A DNA stretch of 64,000 nt from an uncultured Eubacteriales bacterium (GCA_902786815.1 CADADV010000010.1:1-64000), one strand, 5' to 3'. Shown: positions 8,284 through 17,533, counted from the stretch's first letter. Notes: generated by a model from the letters alone, not told the origin. Numbers and translations are program-made.

Positions 8284-10646
8284 TACAGGGCTGGTGTCCA
8301 GTAGTACTCGCCGTAAATATCGGTGAATCTGTAGGTGATGACGGACTTGGTCTGCTCCAGATCTTTATTGGTGATAGTGATGGAATCCGGGTCGTCCACC
8401 TTCATTTCACCGATTTCGTAGGTGGTCACATCGCCGCCTTCGATCGGATAGTAGTCGCATGTGAAGGTGAGTTTGTCGCCTTTCTTGAGTTCCGTATCGA
8501 TCTTGGCTTCCGCCTCTGTCACGTCTTCATCGTATTCATACTGTACGCCGGAAACGTATCCCTGCTCATTGTTATTGTCGAAGGTGAGCAGCAGCTTGGC
8601 CTGCTCGCCGTTGAGCAGTACCGGTACATAACCTGTAATGCTGTACTCGTCATTGCCCTTTTCCAGGGTCTCTGTGTGATAGTAAGCTACAGTGTTCCCG
8701 TTCAGGGCAAGCCATGAGTTCTCTTCGTTCGGGATCATATTGCCGTCCGAGTCAAAGTCAAAGACGTTGTCGAGGCCCAGATCCAGATAGCCGTTGCCTA
8801 CCTTGTACAGCAGGGACTTGTCTGCCGTGTTTACCAGAGACCACTGCCCTTCGGACATCTTGATGCATTTCTGTCCGCTGTTGTTTTCCTGCCATACGAG
8901 ATTGTTTTTGTCGAGGCAGTTCTTCGCGACGTAGCCTGCTGCTTCCATAGGCTCCAGTCCGCCGTCTACCAGGAAGCTCGAGTTGCTGTCATCCAGTCCT
9001 TCGATGTTGGCTCTGCTGACGTTTCTACCTGAGAAGAGAGACTGGATCAGCTGGTTCATCGCTTCTCCGGACATGTTGCTTCCGCTTCCCGGATTGCCGT
9101 ATCCGAAGATGGATTCGATCGGTGAGGTCGTTCCGCCGCCGATCGCCTGTCCGCTGCACTGCATCTGCGCAAACATCCTGATGCAGTTGGTGTAGCTCTT
9201 ATCCATGCCGATCTCGTTATATGTCTTTGACATGGAGTCGACATTGCTCACCCTCTTGTACGGGAAGTATATCGAAAGGCCGTACGCATTGGCAACGTTC
9301 GGTGATGTCCTGTTGTATTTGACCGCACTGAGCAACGCGTCCGCCAGGCCCTTCGCTTCCTTCGTGTTCAGTCTCTGTGCGAAGTTTACGAAGTCCACCT
9401 GGTCGATGGCTGTGCTTGCGGCGAATTCTTTCGCTCCGCTTCTGGCCGCGGCAATCGTCTTATAGTCGCCGTTCTTGATAAGTCCCTGAGAATTTGTCGC
9501 AAAAGCATTCAGATCGTCGGGAATCGTCTGGCTGAGTTCCGCCAGATCGACTACAGACAGAGTCGTCTGCTGGTTGCCCCTGATCTTCGCGCTGGACGTG
9601 GTGTAGTCGTCCACGATATTCTTCCCGACTTCCAGCGTCGGCATAGACGTGTTGTTCGACAGCGCCGTCAGCCAGTCTGTGTAGTACCAGCCCTTGCCCG
9701 GCTCTGTCTCCTCACTGCTGATGAGGTAGTCCGCACGGTCGCTCAGCATCAGCGCTGTCTCTGTCGTTGCCATGAGACATGCATCAAATCCGATGAAATC
9801 GAATTTGACGTTGGAGTTCTTCAGTGCCTGATCGATCCGCTCTAAAGACATGGATTTTGGATAGGAATTCTTCTGGTCGTAACCGTATCCGCTGACTGAG
9901 CCGCCGCCATGATCCCAGAGGATCAGCATATTTCTGTTCGCCGGGAAGTTTTTCGCAGTCCACTGGATAAAGCTCCGCAGGGTCGCCGGGTCTGTCATGG
10001 CGCCGTTGCCGGCGTTGTCCACCAGACACTTGAGCTTACCGTTGGTGATCTTGTAGACTTGATTTACCTGGCTGCTGATGACATTGTTTCTCCACTGCTT
10101 GCATCCGCCGGTGAAGACGATCAGATTCACCTTATCCGACACATTCGCATTCAGCATTTCCTGCAGATCGGATGTGCCCATGCCTGCGTTTGACTCCAGG
10201 TCCGTGCCGCACATGTAGACCATGATGGTCACGGTATCTTTGCCGTTGCCGATGATCTGTTCAAACTTATCCCGGGCGTCTGGTGACACATCAGTATTGA
10301 GCCGGCCCGAATTAGATTCCGAGTACCAGCCGTTCGTCGTCTGCGGATCGGCGTAGTAGTACTCTGTCGATGTCGGCGTATCGCCGCTGAAGAGTCCTCC
10401 CAGCCCGCCCAATGTGGCGCCGCCGCCGCCCAGAAGCATGACGATGGCAACGATGATGATTTTCAGCAGTCCGCCGCCGCCTGACCGCGTGCCGCCGCCG
10501 TATCCGCCGCTGTGGCCTCCGCCGAATCCGCCGGAGCTGTGACTGCCGGAACTGTGGCTGCTGTGTCCGCCTAAAGGCTTGCTCCCACTCAATGAGTTCG
10601 TTCCGCTGGAATGGGTTACTTTTCTCGCTCTTGGTCTGTTATCCAT
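8283..10646 (-). CDS. Clostripain-family (C11) cysteine protease, membrane anchored
   Basis: About 787 residues. A Gly/Ser/His-rich N-terminal region of some 50 residues precedes one membrane helix (KIIIVAIVMLLGGGGATLGG), so it is probably anchored with the protease outside. The C11 domain shows the catalytic His in LILWDHGGG (near 243) and Cys in GFDACLMATTE (near 288). A long C-terminal beta-rich region follows with no family I can name. I chose the ATG at 10646, five bases after GGGAAGG, rather than the GTG two codons upstream. Its stop codon lies at the edge of a REP-like repeat. Confidence 0.85.
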   Translation of the reverse strand: MDNRPRARKVTHSSGTNSLSGSKPLGGHSSHSSGSHSSGGFGGGHSGGYGGGTRSGGGGLLKIIIVAIVMLLGGGGATLGGLGGLFSGDTPTSTEYYYADPQTTNGWYSESNSGRLNTDVSPDARDKFEQIIGNGKDTVTIMVYMCGTDLESNAGMGTSDLQEMLNANVSDKVNLIVFTGGCKQWRNNVISSQVNQVYKITNGKLKCLVDNAGNGAMTDPATLRSFIQWTAKNFPANRNMLILWDHGGGSVSGYGYDQKNSYPKSMSLERIDQALKNSNVKFDFIGFDACLMATTETALMLSDRADYLISSEETEPGKGWYYTDWLTALSNNTSMPTLEVGKNIVDDYTTSSAKIRGNQQTTLSVVDLAELSQTIPDDLNAFATNSQGLIKNGDYKTIAAARSGAKEFAASTAIDQVDFVNFAQRLNTKEAKGLADALLSAVKYNRTSPNVANAYGLSIYFPYKRVSNVDSMSKTYNEIGMDKSYTNCIRMFAQMQCSGQAIGGGTTSPIESIFGYGNPGSGSNMSGEAMNQLIQSLFSGRNVSRANIEGLDDSNSSFLVDGGLEPMEAAGYVAKNCLDKNNLVWQENNSGQKCIKMSEGQWSLVNTADKSLLYKVGNGYLDLGLDNVFDFDSDGNMIPNEENSWLALNGNTVAYYHTETLEKGNDEYSITGYVPVLLNGEQAKLLLTFDNNNEQGYVSGVQYEYDEDVTEAEAKIDTELKKGDKLTFTCDYYPIEGGDVTTYEIGEMKVDDPDSITITNKDLEQTKSVITYRFTDIYGEYYWTPAL

Positions 10647-10776
10647 ATGCACCTTCCCAAAGAATTATTTATTCTTATTACTGTCTTGTAACCTGTTTGC
10701 AATTCAGCATCATTAAACCATATTTAGGCGATTTCTTCAAGTAGAGCGACACTGTAACGGTGGTATTTTCAGCTGG

Positions 10777-10794
10777 TTTGTGGTAAACTACAAA
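10777..10794. promoter_or_regulatory. Palindrome upstream of superoxide reductase
   Basis: TTTGTGGT-AA-ACTACAAA is an 8-2-8 palindrome with one mismatch, 50 bases before the superoxide reductase start. It could be a repressor site, for example for an oxidative-stress regulator, but no known box is matched exactly. Confidence 0.4.
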
Positions 10795-10843
10795 CGCATT
10801 AAATACGTGCGATATCAATTTATTGAAAATGGGAGGAAAGATA

Positions 10844-11218
10844 ATGGAACAGAAGTTTTATAAGTGCAATACCTGCGGTAACATGATCGCATTCGTAAAG
10901 GCATCAGGCGTACCGGTTATGTGCTGCGGCCAGCCTATGGAAGAAATGATTCCGGGAACGACAGACGCTGCTGTCGAAAAGCACGTGCCGGTTGTTGAAG
11001 TAGAAGGCAACTGTGTCCACGTCAAAGTCGGCGACGTAGAGCATCCGATGCTCGAAGAGCACTACATCGAATGGATCTCACTGCAGACAAAGCAGGGCAA
11101 CCAGAGAAAGGCTCTGAAACCTGGCGACAAGCCGGAAGCCTGCTTCTGCATCTGTGAAGGCGACGAAGTCGAAGCAGTTTATGAACACTGCAATCTGCAC
11201 GGACTGTGGAAGAAATAG
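10844..11218 (+). CDS. dfx: Superoxide reductase (desulfoferrodoxin, two-iron type)
   Basis: Reduces superoxide to peroxide without releasing oxygen, the usual defence of anaerobes. It is 124 residues. The N-terminal desulforedoxin domain has C8, C11, C27 and C28. The C-terminal active iron has H47, H67, H73, C116 and H119, all at canonical spacing. The ATG at 10844 follows GGGAGG; the longer frame from 10823 lacks a ribosome site. Rubredoxin at 8004 is the likely electron donor. A palindrome upstream suggests regulation. Confidence 0.95.
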   Translation: MEQKFYKCNTCGNMIAFVKASGVPVMCCGQPMEEMIPGTTDAAVEKHVPVVEVEGNCVHVKVGDVEHPMLEEHYIEWISLQTKQGNQRKALKPGDKPEACFCICEGDEVEAVYEHCNLHGLWKK

Positions 11219-11241
11219 TGGAAGAAATAATAGACGCAACA

Positions 11242-11272
11242 AAAGGGGGGGCTGCGCGCAGCCCCCTTTTTT
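11242..11272. terminator. Bidirectional terminator
   Basis: GGGGGCTGC pairs with GCAGCCCCC and is flanked by AAAA and TTTTTT, so it works on both strands. It lies between superoxide reductase and the convergent Lrp gene. Confidence 0.9.
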
Positions 11273-11310
11273 CGTGTCTCTATTTGGTGAAGCTATCCGG
11301 TGACGTTTAT

Positions 11311-11739
11311 CTAGTGACGTTCCAGCACAGTCGAGAATACGACCTGTGTTTCTGTTCTGCCGAATTCCTGCAGCTGTCCGATGAAGGTGTCCAGATCCGA
11401 TGTGGACGGGAAGACGACCTTCATCAGCATGGAGAACGCTCCGGTAATGTGATTGCACTCGAGGACACAGTCTTCTTTCTGGATAAAATCGTAGAATTTG
11501 CGCTGATCCTCCGGCAATACGGAAATCATAATAAACGCTTTGATTCTGTAGCCGATCTTTTCGAGGTCGATATCTGTGTAGTAGCCTTTGATATATCCTT
11601 CGTTTTCCAGATTGTCGATGCGCTCTGCTACTTCTTCGGGGCTCAGATCGAGCTGGCCAGCGAGTTCTCCTTCAGAGGCGCGGGCGTTCATCTTGAGGAG
11701 ATTCATGATCTGTACATCCATTTGATCGAGAGTTTTCAT
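11311..11739 (-). CDS. Lrp/AsnC-family transcriptional regulator
   Basis: 142 residues. The N-terminal helix-turn-helix is LDQMDVQIMNLLKMNARASE, then ELAGQLDLSPEEVAERIDNL. The C-terminal ligand-binding RAM domain includes ITGAFSMLMKVVF. Members sense amino acids and act as octamers. It lies 51 bases after pckA on the same strand, so it may be co-transcribed with it and may link gluconeogenesis to amino acid supply. The short gap holds one GCTTTTGC copy (11774). Confidence 0.9.
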   Translation of the reverse strand: MKTLDQMDVQIMNLLKMNARASEGELAGQLDLSPEEVAERIDNLENEGYIKGYYTDIDLEKIGYRIKAFIMISVLPEDQRKFYDFIQKEDCVLECNHITGAFSMLMKVVFPSTSDLDTFIGQLQEFGRTETQVVFSTVLERH

Positions 11740-11790
11740 AGTTCTGTTTCCTTTCCTATCATCTATTTGCTATGCTTTTGCGCGTATTTC

Positions 11791-13467
11791 CTATTTGTGC
11801 GCCGGACCTGCGTCGCGGATTTCAGCCGGCATGTCCGGATATTTGGCGGCGAAGTTCCTGATGAACATATCTGCCAGCTCGTCCGCCTGCTTGTCGTAGG
11901 CTTCCGGATCTTCCCAGGTGTTCCGGGGGATCATGATCTCGGAAGGCACACCTTCGACGCTGAGCGGAATCTCCAGATTGAACCGGTCGTCGTGCACGTA
12001 CTCGGCATCTTCCAATGCTCCGGTCAGTGCGGCCGTGACCATGGCTCTCGTATAGGCGAGCTTGATGCGGCTGCCTGTTCCGAAGGCGCCGCCAGACCAT
12101 CCTGTGTTGACCAGATAGACCTGCGTGCCGTACTCGTCCAGTCGCTCACCGAACATCTGCGCGTACTCTTCCGCCCGCAAAGGCATGAACGGCTCGCCGA
12201 ACAACGTGGAGAAGGTTGGCTGCGGTTCTTTGACGCCGCGCTCCGTGCCGGCCAGTTTAGCCGTGAACCCAGTCACAAAGTGGTAGATCGCCGCGTTGCG
12301 CGTAAGCTTTGAGATCGGCGGAAGCACACCGAAGGCGTCCGCAGTCAGGAACAGCACGACCTTGGGAATCCCGCCTCTGCCATTGCTGCTGGCATTCGGG
12401 ATGAAGTTGATCGGGTATCCTACTCTCGTATTCTCTGTCAGCGAACGGTCAGAGTAGTCCGGAATGTGATCCTCATCAGTCACGACATTTTCGAGAACGG
12501 ATCCGAAGTGGATCGCGTTGTAGATCTCAGGTTCCTTCTCCTCTTCCAGATCGATGCACTTAGCGTAGCATCCTCCTTCAAAGTTGAACACGCCCTCTTC
12601 TGACCAGCCGTGCTCGTCGTCGCCGATAAGCTCACGGGCAGGGTCTGCAGACAGCGTGGTCTTGCCGGTACCGGATAGTCCGAAGAATACGGCCGTTTCG
12701 CCTGTCTTCGGATCCATGTTGCAGGAGCAGTGCATCGGCAGCACGCCCTCCTCAACAGGCATGGCAAAGTTCATGATGGAGAACACAGTCTTCTTGATCT
12801 CGCCGGAATACTGGGAGCCGGCGATGATGGCGAAATGGGCTTCGTAATCGATGATGATCGCCGCTTCCGAGTTGATTCCGTAACGCTTTGCGTTGACTTT
12901 GTATCCCGGCGCAACGAGGATCGTGTAATCCGGTTCGCCGAACCGGTGCAGTTCCTCTGAGGTTGGCCGGACGAGCAGATCACGGATAAAGAGATTCTGG
13001 GACGGGAGTTCGTTGATGACTCGGAAGCTTCTCCTGTACTTCGGATCCGCTCCTGCAAAACCATCAAATACATATACTTCATTCCCATTCAGGAATCCGA
13101 TCATTTCAGTCTTGATGGCGTCGAATACGTCCCTGCTGATTGGATGGTTGACATCGCCCCAGTTGATTGCATCATGTATGCCGTCTGTGTCGACAATATA
13201 TTTGTCGTGGGGCGAACGGCCGGTGAACTTGCCGGTCGTGACGGCCAGAGCTCCGGTGTCTGTGAGGATTCCCTCGCCGTTCCGGATGGCCTTTTCGATG
13301 AGGACAGTCGGACTGAGATTTCTCCTGACGACTGATCGCCTGAAGCCAAGTTCCGACAGTCCATACGTTTCGCTGTAGTTTTCGTGAATGGTCGACGCCT
13401 TCAGATTGTCCTTCACGATCGAAGGATCGATCTGGAAGATGCCGCCGCTGTTGCTGTTTTTCAACAT
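11791..13467 (-). CDS. pckA: Phosphoenolpyruvate carboxykinase (ATP)
   Basis: Interconverts oxaloacetate plus ATP with PEP, CO2 and ADP. It is 558 residues. It shows GRSPHDKYIV, the P-loop GLSGTGKTTLSADP near residues 255-265, HFGSVLENV, and GFTAKLAGTE near the C-terminal third. The start is MLKNSNSGG at 13467, preceded by AGAGGAG; an in-frame extension to 13551 would overlap the promoter region. In anaerobes with citrate lyase (present at 49-52 kb) it can drain oxaloacetate toward PEP or run in the ATP-forming direction. Confidence 0.96.
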   Translation of the reverse strand: MLKNSNSGGIFQIDPSIVKDNLKASTIHENYSETYGLSELGFRRSVVRRNLSPTVLIEKAIRNGEGILTDTGALAVTTGKFTGRSPHDKYIVDTDGIHDAINWGDVNHPISRDVFDAIKTEMIGFLNGNEVYVFDGFAGADPKYRRSFRVINELPSQNLFIRDLLVRPTSEELHRFGEPDYTILVAPGYKVNAKRYGINSEAAIIIDYEAHFAIIAGSQYSGEIKKTVFSIMNFAMPVEEGVLPMHCSCNMDPKTGETAVFFGLSGTGKTTLSADPARELIGDDEHGWSEEGVFNFEGGCYAKCIDLEEEKEPEIYNAIHFGSVLENVVTDEDHIPDYSDRSLTENTRVGYPINFIPNASSNGRGGIPKVVLFLTADAFGVLPPISKLTRNAAIYHFVTGFTAKLAGTERGVKEPQPTFSTLFGEPFMPLRAEEYAQMFGERLDEYGTQVYLVNTGWSGGAFGTGSRIKLAYTRAMVTAALTGALEDAEYVHDDRFNLEIPLSVEGVPSEIMIPRNTWEDPEAYDKQADELADMFIRNFAAKYPDMPAEIRDAGPAHK

Positions 13468-13532
13468 GGTCTGTCTCCTCTGAACATAACATCTACTGCA
13501 TAAATTCTTCGGGTTGAGTTCATTATATATGA

Positions 13533-13538
13533 TATAAT
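13533..13538 (+). promoter_or_regulatory. Extended -10 promoter for the Bcr-type exporter
   Basis: TG-A-TATAAT (13530-13538) lies only 7 bases before the ATG at 13546, so the transcript should start at or beside the start codon. The minus strand of this 78-bp gap carries another TATAAT in the pckA direction. Confidence 0.5.
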
Positions 13539-13545
13539 CATTAAC

Positions 13546-14757
13546 ATGCAAACAAATTGGATCCAGCAGAAATACTTAAAAAAAGCAGGGCTGATTGCCC
13601 TGGTCACAGTACTCGGCATGACGCCGCCGCTGTCGACGGATATGTACATGCCTTCCCTGCCGAAAATGGCAGAGTATTTTCACGCACCCGCAGCACTCGT
13701 CAACATGACCATGGTGATGTTCTTTATTTCCATGTCTGTAGGCATGCTGCTCATGGGGCCCCTCAGCGACAGAAGCGGACGCAAAAAGATCCTGATCATT
13801 TCGCTGCTTCTCTACATGCTGTCAAGCGCGGGCTGCGCTCTGACGACCAGCGTCTACCTGCTGATCCTCATGCGGATCATCCAGGGAATCGGCGCCGGCG
13901 GCATGGTGTCTCTGTCCATCGCCATCATCAAGGACTGCTTCGAAGGACAGACCCGGGCGACGGCACTGGCTGTGGTTCAGAGTATGTCTGTCATTGCGCC
14001 CATCGCCGCGCCGGTCATCGGTGCGATGATCATACAGGTCTCCACCTGGAGGATGGTCTTCCTCGTGCTGGCGGCAATCTCCGCTGCCTGCCTCGTCACG
14101 ACCTTCTTCTTCGAGGAGTCCATCCACGAGGATGAAATCAACGAAGGCGGCGTCCTCGACTCGATCAAACGGATCGGCGTCGTCGGGCGGAACATCAACT
14201 TCTCCGCCTTCCTTCTCACAGTGTCCTTCTATTCAGCGCCGTTCATGGCATACCTGGCGGTGGCGTCCTATGTGTACGAGGACTACTTCGGACTGCAGCC
14301 GACCACCTTCAGTATCTTTTTCGCCATCAATGCGCTGACCTCTGTCTTCGGACCGCTCATCTACATGAAGATCAACAGCAAGACCCCTGCAAAAGCAACC
14401 ATGTGGGTTTTGCTGATCGCAGGTTTTGCAGCAGCGACTGCCATGCTTTTGCTTGGGCACTTCTCGCCAGTTGCCTTCCTGGCGACGATGATCCCATTCA
14501 GCGTCGTCAACAGTTACATGCGTCCCTTCTCAACGAACCTGCTGCTGGATCAGATCCGGGGGGATACCGGATCCGCATCCGCCCTGCTGAATTTCACGCA
14601 CACGCTCCTGGGCAGCATCGGCATGTTCATCGGTTCCCTTCCCTGGGGCTCCTATATCAGCGGAATCGGCATGACCATGCTGGGTTTCATGATGCTGACT
14701 CTGGCCGCCTGGCTCTTTGTCCTGAAATCACGCAAAATCAGCATGAAGGGCTTCTAA
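13546..14757 (+). CDS. Bcr/CflA-family multidrug exporter (MFS)
   Basis: Proton-coupled drug efflux protein of the 12-helix major facilitator superfamily, 403 residues. It shows ALVTVLGMTPPLSTDMYMPS, the loop motif MGPLSDRSGRKK, and RIIQGIGAGGM. No ribosome site precedes the ATG, and a -10 box lies 7 bases upstream, so it may be translated from a leaderless mRNA. It is divergent from pckA. Confidence 0.9.
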   Translation: MQTNWIQQKYLKKAGLIALVTVLGMTPPLSTDMYMPSLPKMAEYFHAPAALVNMTMVMFFISMSVGMLLMGPLSDRSGRKKILIISLLLYMLSSAGCALTTSVYLLILMRIIQGIGAGGMVSLSIAIIKDCFEGQTRATALAVVQSMSVIAPIAAPVIGAMIIQVSTWRMVFLVLAAISAACLVTTFFFEESIHEDEINEGGVLDSIKRIGVVGRNINFSAFLLTVSFYSAPFMAYLAVASYVYEDYFGLQPTTFSIFFAINALTSVFGPLIYMKINSKTPAKATMWVLLIAGFAAATAMLLLGHFSPVAFLATMIPFSVVNSYMRPFSTNLLLDQIRGDTGSASALLNFTHTLLGSIGMFIGSLPWGSYISGIGMTMLGFMMLTLAAWLFVLKSRKISMKGF

Positions 14758-14922
14758 CAGAGTGCTTCTGATAGTGGTCTTCCGCAGAGGCTGAAATATT
14801 AACAAACCTAAAGGAAACAATCCCTATCTGCCATTGTATAATTTATCTGTGAAAGACCCGGTGTTTCACGGGATCCGCATCACCGGCAAATCGGAGTATT
14901 GCGATATGCAGAAAGGGATAAT

Positions 14923-15507
14923 ATGAGAAGATATTTCAGAATGATACTGCTGGCCGGACTGATCGCCATGATGGCGTTTGCTTTTGCAGCGTGCGGCGGT
15001 TCGGGCACAGATGAAAAGAGCACTACAGAATCACAAAAGTCTACAGAACAAACCGAAGCGACGGAAGAGACAACGACGGAAGCCGCGGATGACTATGACA
15101 TCATGAAAGGTTCCAAGCTGGAGGCAAACGGCAGCGAACTGCTCCTGTACGGGAACGACTTCCTGCTGATCATGCCGAACAATGATGACTGGAGCTATGA
15201 GCAGACTTCTCCAACGACGCTGACTATCTACGATAAGGATTCCCGGGAAGACGGTTTCGGCGGCGAACTCGTCACCATCATGGCCTTCGATCCGTCGGAC
15301 AAGTCCTATGAAGATTTTCCGGACTATGCTGTCGCCGGCACAGGCCAGAATGTGAACAAGACGTTTATCGCTCTGTTCCCGTCCGACGCGCAGTTCGATC
15401 CGAACGATTCGGAAGACGAAGCGGAATACATGGAGCTGTTCAATCATGTGAAAAAGATTAGCGAAGGAGCGGCTGACAGCCCGTTCCAGACAGCAGACAG
15501 CAACTGA
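14923..15507 (+). CDS. Small lipoprotein of unknown function
   Basis: 194 residues with a lipoprotein signal peptide ending FAFAAC (Cys24), then a Thr/Glu-rich linker of about 30 residues. The remaining globular domain contains LYGNDFLLIMPNNDDWSYEQ and is probably extracellular. I do not recognise the domain. The ATG at 14923 follows AAAGGG; the frame extends eight codons further back without a ribosome site. The 165-base gap upstream has TATAAT at about 14836 and a GTGAAA/TTTCAC hairpin. Confidence 0.8.
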   Translation: MRRYFRMILLAGLIAMMAFAFAACGGSGTDEKSTTESQKSTEQTEATEETTTEAADDYDIMKGSKLEANGSELLLYGNDFLLIMPNNDDWSYEQTSPTTLTIYDKDSREDGFGGELVTIMAFDPSDKSYEDFPDYAVAGTGQNVNKTFIALFPSDAQFDPNDSEDEAEYMELFNHVKKISEGAADSPFQTADSN

Positions 15508-15532
15508 TCCTGATCAACCTGAACAAAAGAAA

Positions 15533-15570
15533 AACGCCGTATCGAATCCATTTCGATACGGCGTTCTTTT
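15533..15570. terminator. Bidirectional terminator
   Basis: AACGCCGTATCGAA (15533-15546) pairs with TTCGATACGGCGTT (15552-15565), flanked by A and T runs. It separates the lipoprotein gene from the convergent NnrE-MazG gene. Confidence 0.92.
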
Positions 15571-15583
15571 ATTATAGGAACGA

Positions 15584-16711
15584 TTACGATTCTTTCTCCC
15601 GCTTCTTGATTTCCTCCCACAGGGAGACGTTCTCGTCGATGCTGTCGACCTCCACATCGCCAAAGACCCAGGGGTGCCTGCGAATCATCTTCTCAGAGAT
15701 TCCCTGGATCACATCATCGATGGTGAACGCACCGTCTTCTGTGCCGATCTGCGCATTGAGCACGACCTGCAGCAGCACGTCCCCCAGTTCTTCACATAGA
15801 TTCTTATCGTCCCCTTTCAACATGGCTTCGACGGCCTCCTGGGCTTCCTCTGTCATGTATTTCGTCAGGGTCTCGTGGGTCTGCGCTCTGTCCCAGACGC
15901 ATCCGTCGGGTGCCCGCAGCTGCGCGACGATGTCCACGAAATCATGGAAGGTGTAGATGTCTTTGTTTGAAAGCGCTTCTTTGGTCTGGGATGGCACGCC
16001 CGGAACAAATGCATCCTCCGCATCCATCTCGTCATCAACGATCCCGATGTCGGCCACGATGATCTGCCCACAGTATTCTTTCGCGAATGGCTGCAGGTGC
16101 ACCCTCTTCTTCGCGTGGAACGTGATCGTCACATCCGCTCTGACACAGCGTTCGTCGAGCTCGCTTTCATCGGTCAGATCGCCGCCCATGCCGGACGGGA
16201 TATCCAGGGCGAAGACTCTTGCCCCCGCAGCCTTGGCGCGGGCGATCCTTGCCGCAGCGACAGCGCCCTGTTCACGCAGTCTGCCGTGAAACCCTGTTCC
16301 GTATATGGCGTCCACGACCACGTCAGGTGCGCCTCCGGACACTGTATCTCCCGGCATGGTCGCCGGAATCCCCATTCCCTGTGTGAGCTTGTAGTTGGCG
16401 ATCGCGTCAGGTGTCTGGGGTTCGCCGTCCACCAAAACGAGGTCAACGTTCCAGCCTTTCTGCGCGAGCAGCCTCGCCACAACGAACCCATCACCGCCGT
16501 TGTTGCCTTTGCCGCAGTAGATGCGTGCTGAGAGCTGACGCTCCGACGGGTGCGGTCGTTTACGGGTGGCCATGGTGATCTCAACGATCCTGTTCGCCGC
16601 GATCGTGCCGGCGTTTTCCATCATCTGATAGTATGACAGACCGGATGCATCGGTCGCTCTTTCGAGTTCCTTCATCCGGTCGCAGCTTACAAAGTATTCG
16701 CTCATTGTCAT
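15584..16711 (-). CDS. NAD(P)HX epimerase (YjeF_N) fused to a MazG-type pyrophosphohydrolase
   Basis: 375 residues in two parts. Residues 1-230 are a YjeF_N/NnrE domain: YYQMMENAG, CGKGNNGGDGFVVAR, DAIYGTGFHG and ALDIPSGMGGD. This domain repairs the R-form of hydrated NAD(P)H by epimerisation. Residues 250-365 are a MazG-like domain with EEAQEAVEAML and EELGDVLLQVVLNAQ, which carry the metal-binding EExxE and ExxD positions, then RRHPWVFGDV. The usual partner, the ADP-dependent dehydratase NnrD, is absent and replaced by MazG. ATG at 16711 or 16705 could start it; both follow AAAGGAAAC. Confidence 0.88.
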   Translation of the reverse strand: MTMSEYFVSCDRMKELERATDASGLSYYQMMENAGTIAANRIVEITMATRKRPHPSERQLSARIYCGKGNNGGDGFVVARLLAQKGWNVDLVLVDGEPQTPDAIANYKLTQGMGIPATMPGDTVSGGAPDVVVDAIYGTGFHGRLREQGAVAAARIARAKAAGARVFALDIPSGMGGDLTDESELDERCVRADVTITFHAKKRVHLQPFAKEYCGQIIVADIGIVDDEMDAEDAFVPGVPSQTKEALSNKDIYTFHDFVDIVAQLRAPDGCVWDRAQTHETLTKYMTEEAQEAVEAMLKGDDKNLCEELGDVLLQVVLNAQIGTEDGAFTIDDVIQGISEKMIRRHPWVFGDVEVDSIDENVSLWEEIKKREKES

Positions 16712-16764
16712 TGTTTCCTTTGTTTGTTTTTTCCCTTTTCATCCGCAAGCGCATCCGTCGTGTA

Positions 16765-17070
16765 CTATTCTCCCTGCGGCCAATACACGCAGTAGCATGG
16801 ATAGTACTCGCCCATGTAGACCCAGACTGTATCGCCCATTTCGAGCTTTGTCTTTTTGTCAGAAAAGTAGAGATCTGGGATGAACAGCTTGACTGTTGTG
16901 CGCTTCTTGCCTTTGAGCAGGACGCCCTCTTTTGTCGGCTGCTCCCTGAACGCGTCCAGCTTGGTGCGGAAATTTTCGATTCCCGTTTCCTTGCCGAAGT
17001 GATCAGCGAACTCTTCTACATCTGCATAGACAACATTGTCCGGATCCTGGAACCAGCCGAATCTCATCAT
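16765..17070 (-). CDS. Hypothetical protein, 101 residues
   Basis: Real by its ribosome site (AAGGAGG before two consecutive ATGs) and its position, 53 bases before the NnrE-MazG gene on the same strand. It is soluble, with aromatic and charged residues and a Cys-rich tail (YYPCYCVYWPQGE). The segment GKKRTTVKLFIPDLYF is followed by a beta-rich C-terminus. No family recognised. Confidence 0.7.
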   Translation of the reverse strand: MMRFGWFQDPDNVVYADVEEFADHFGKETGIENFRTKLDAFREQPTKEGVLLKGKKRTTVKLFIPDLYFSDKKTKLEMGDTVWVYMGEYYPCYCVYWPQGE

Positions 17071-17162
17071 AGTATTACCTCCTTGCTGATGCCAGTTGTG
17101 ATGCTTTTGCTTCTGATTGCATGGTACATATCCACGGCGAAAAAGTCAAGCGAGTAACTGCG

Positions 17163-17191
17163 TGGACAAATGAACCTGCGCATACTATAAT
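17163..17191 (+). promoter_or_regulatory. Promoter
   Basis: TGGACA (17163-17168), a 17-base spacer and TATAAT (17186-17191), ahead of the small gene at 17222. Confidence 0.7.
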
Positions 17192-17221
17192 GCATGAGAG
17201 ACCTAACAGAGAGGAAACGCT

Positions 17222-17533
17222 ATGAAAGAGATTGAAAAGAAAAAAATCGAACTGAAGCCTGTCGTTGTGCGTCCGAAGTTCGCGGACATCGATGTGATCG
17301 ACAACCTGGAGGAAGGTGGCCGCAAACGCTGCAGCATCACGGTGGATTATTCAGAGTACGATGTGAAAGCGCTGATCCGGGAGGGTCTGGATCTGGACGG
17401 CGCTATGGCCCATTACAAAGAACGCATCACGTATATCGTGAAGCGTTATCTTCTGACGGATTTTGAAGTGCGGAACGGATGGGAGGAAGTCCTGGACGCC
17501 ATCCGGCCGTACGTGGAAAAGTACTACCAGTAG
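17222..17533 (+). CDS. Hypothetical protein, 103 residues
   Basis: Soluble, charged protein with a good promoter and GAGAGGAAA ribosome site. Contains RKRCSITVDYSEYDVKALIR and a helical C-terminus (NGWEEVLDAIRPYVEKYYQ). No family recognised. It is a single-gene unit convergent with the lysine exporter gene. Confidence 0.7.
   Translation: MKEIEKKKIELKPVVVRPKFADIDVIDNLEEGGRKRCSITVDYSEYDVKALIREGLDLDGAMAHYKERITYIVKRYLLTDFEVRNGWEEVLDAIRPYVEKYYQ

Noticed and set aside
11206-12312. A 368-codon open frame spanning the terminator, Lrp and pckA on the plus strand
   Set aside because: It runs through a strong terminator and antisense to two well-supported genes.
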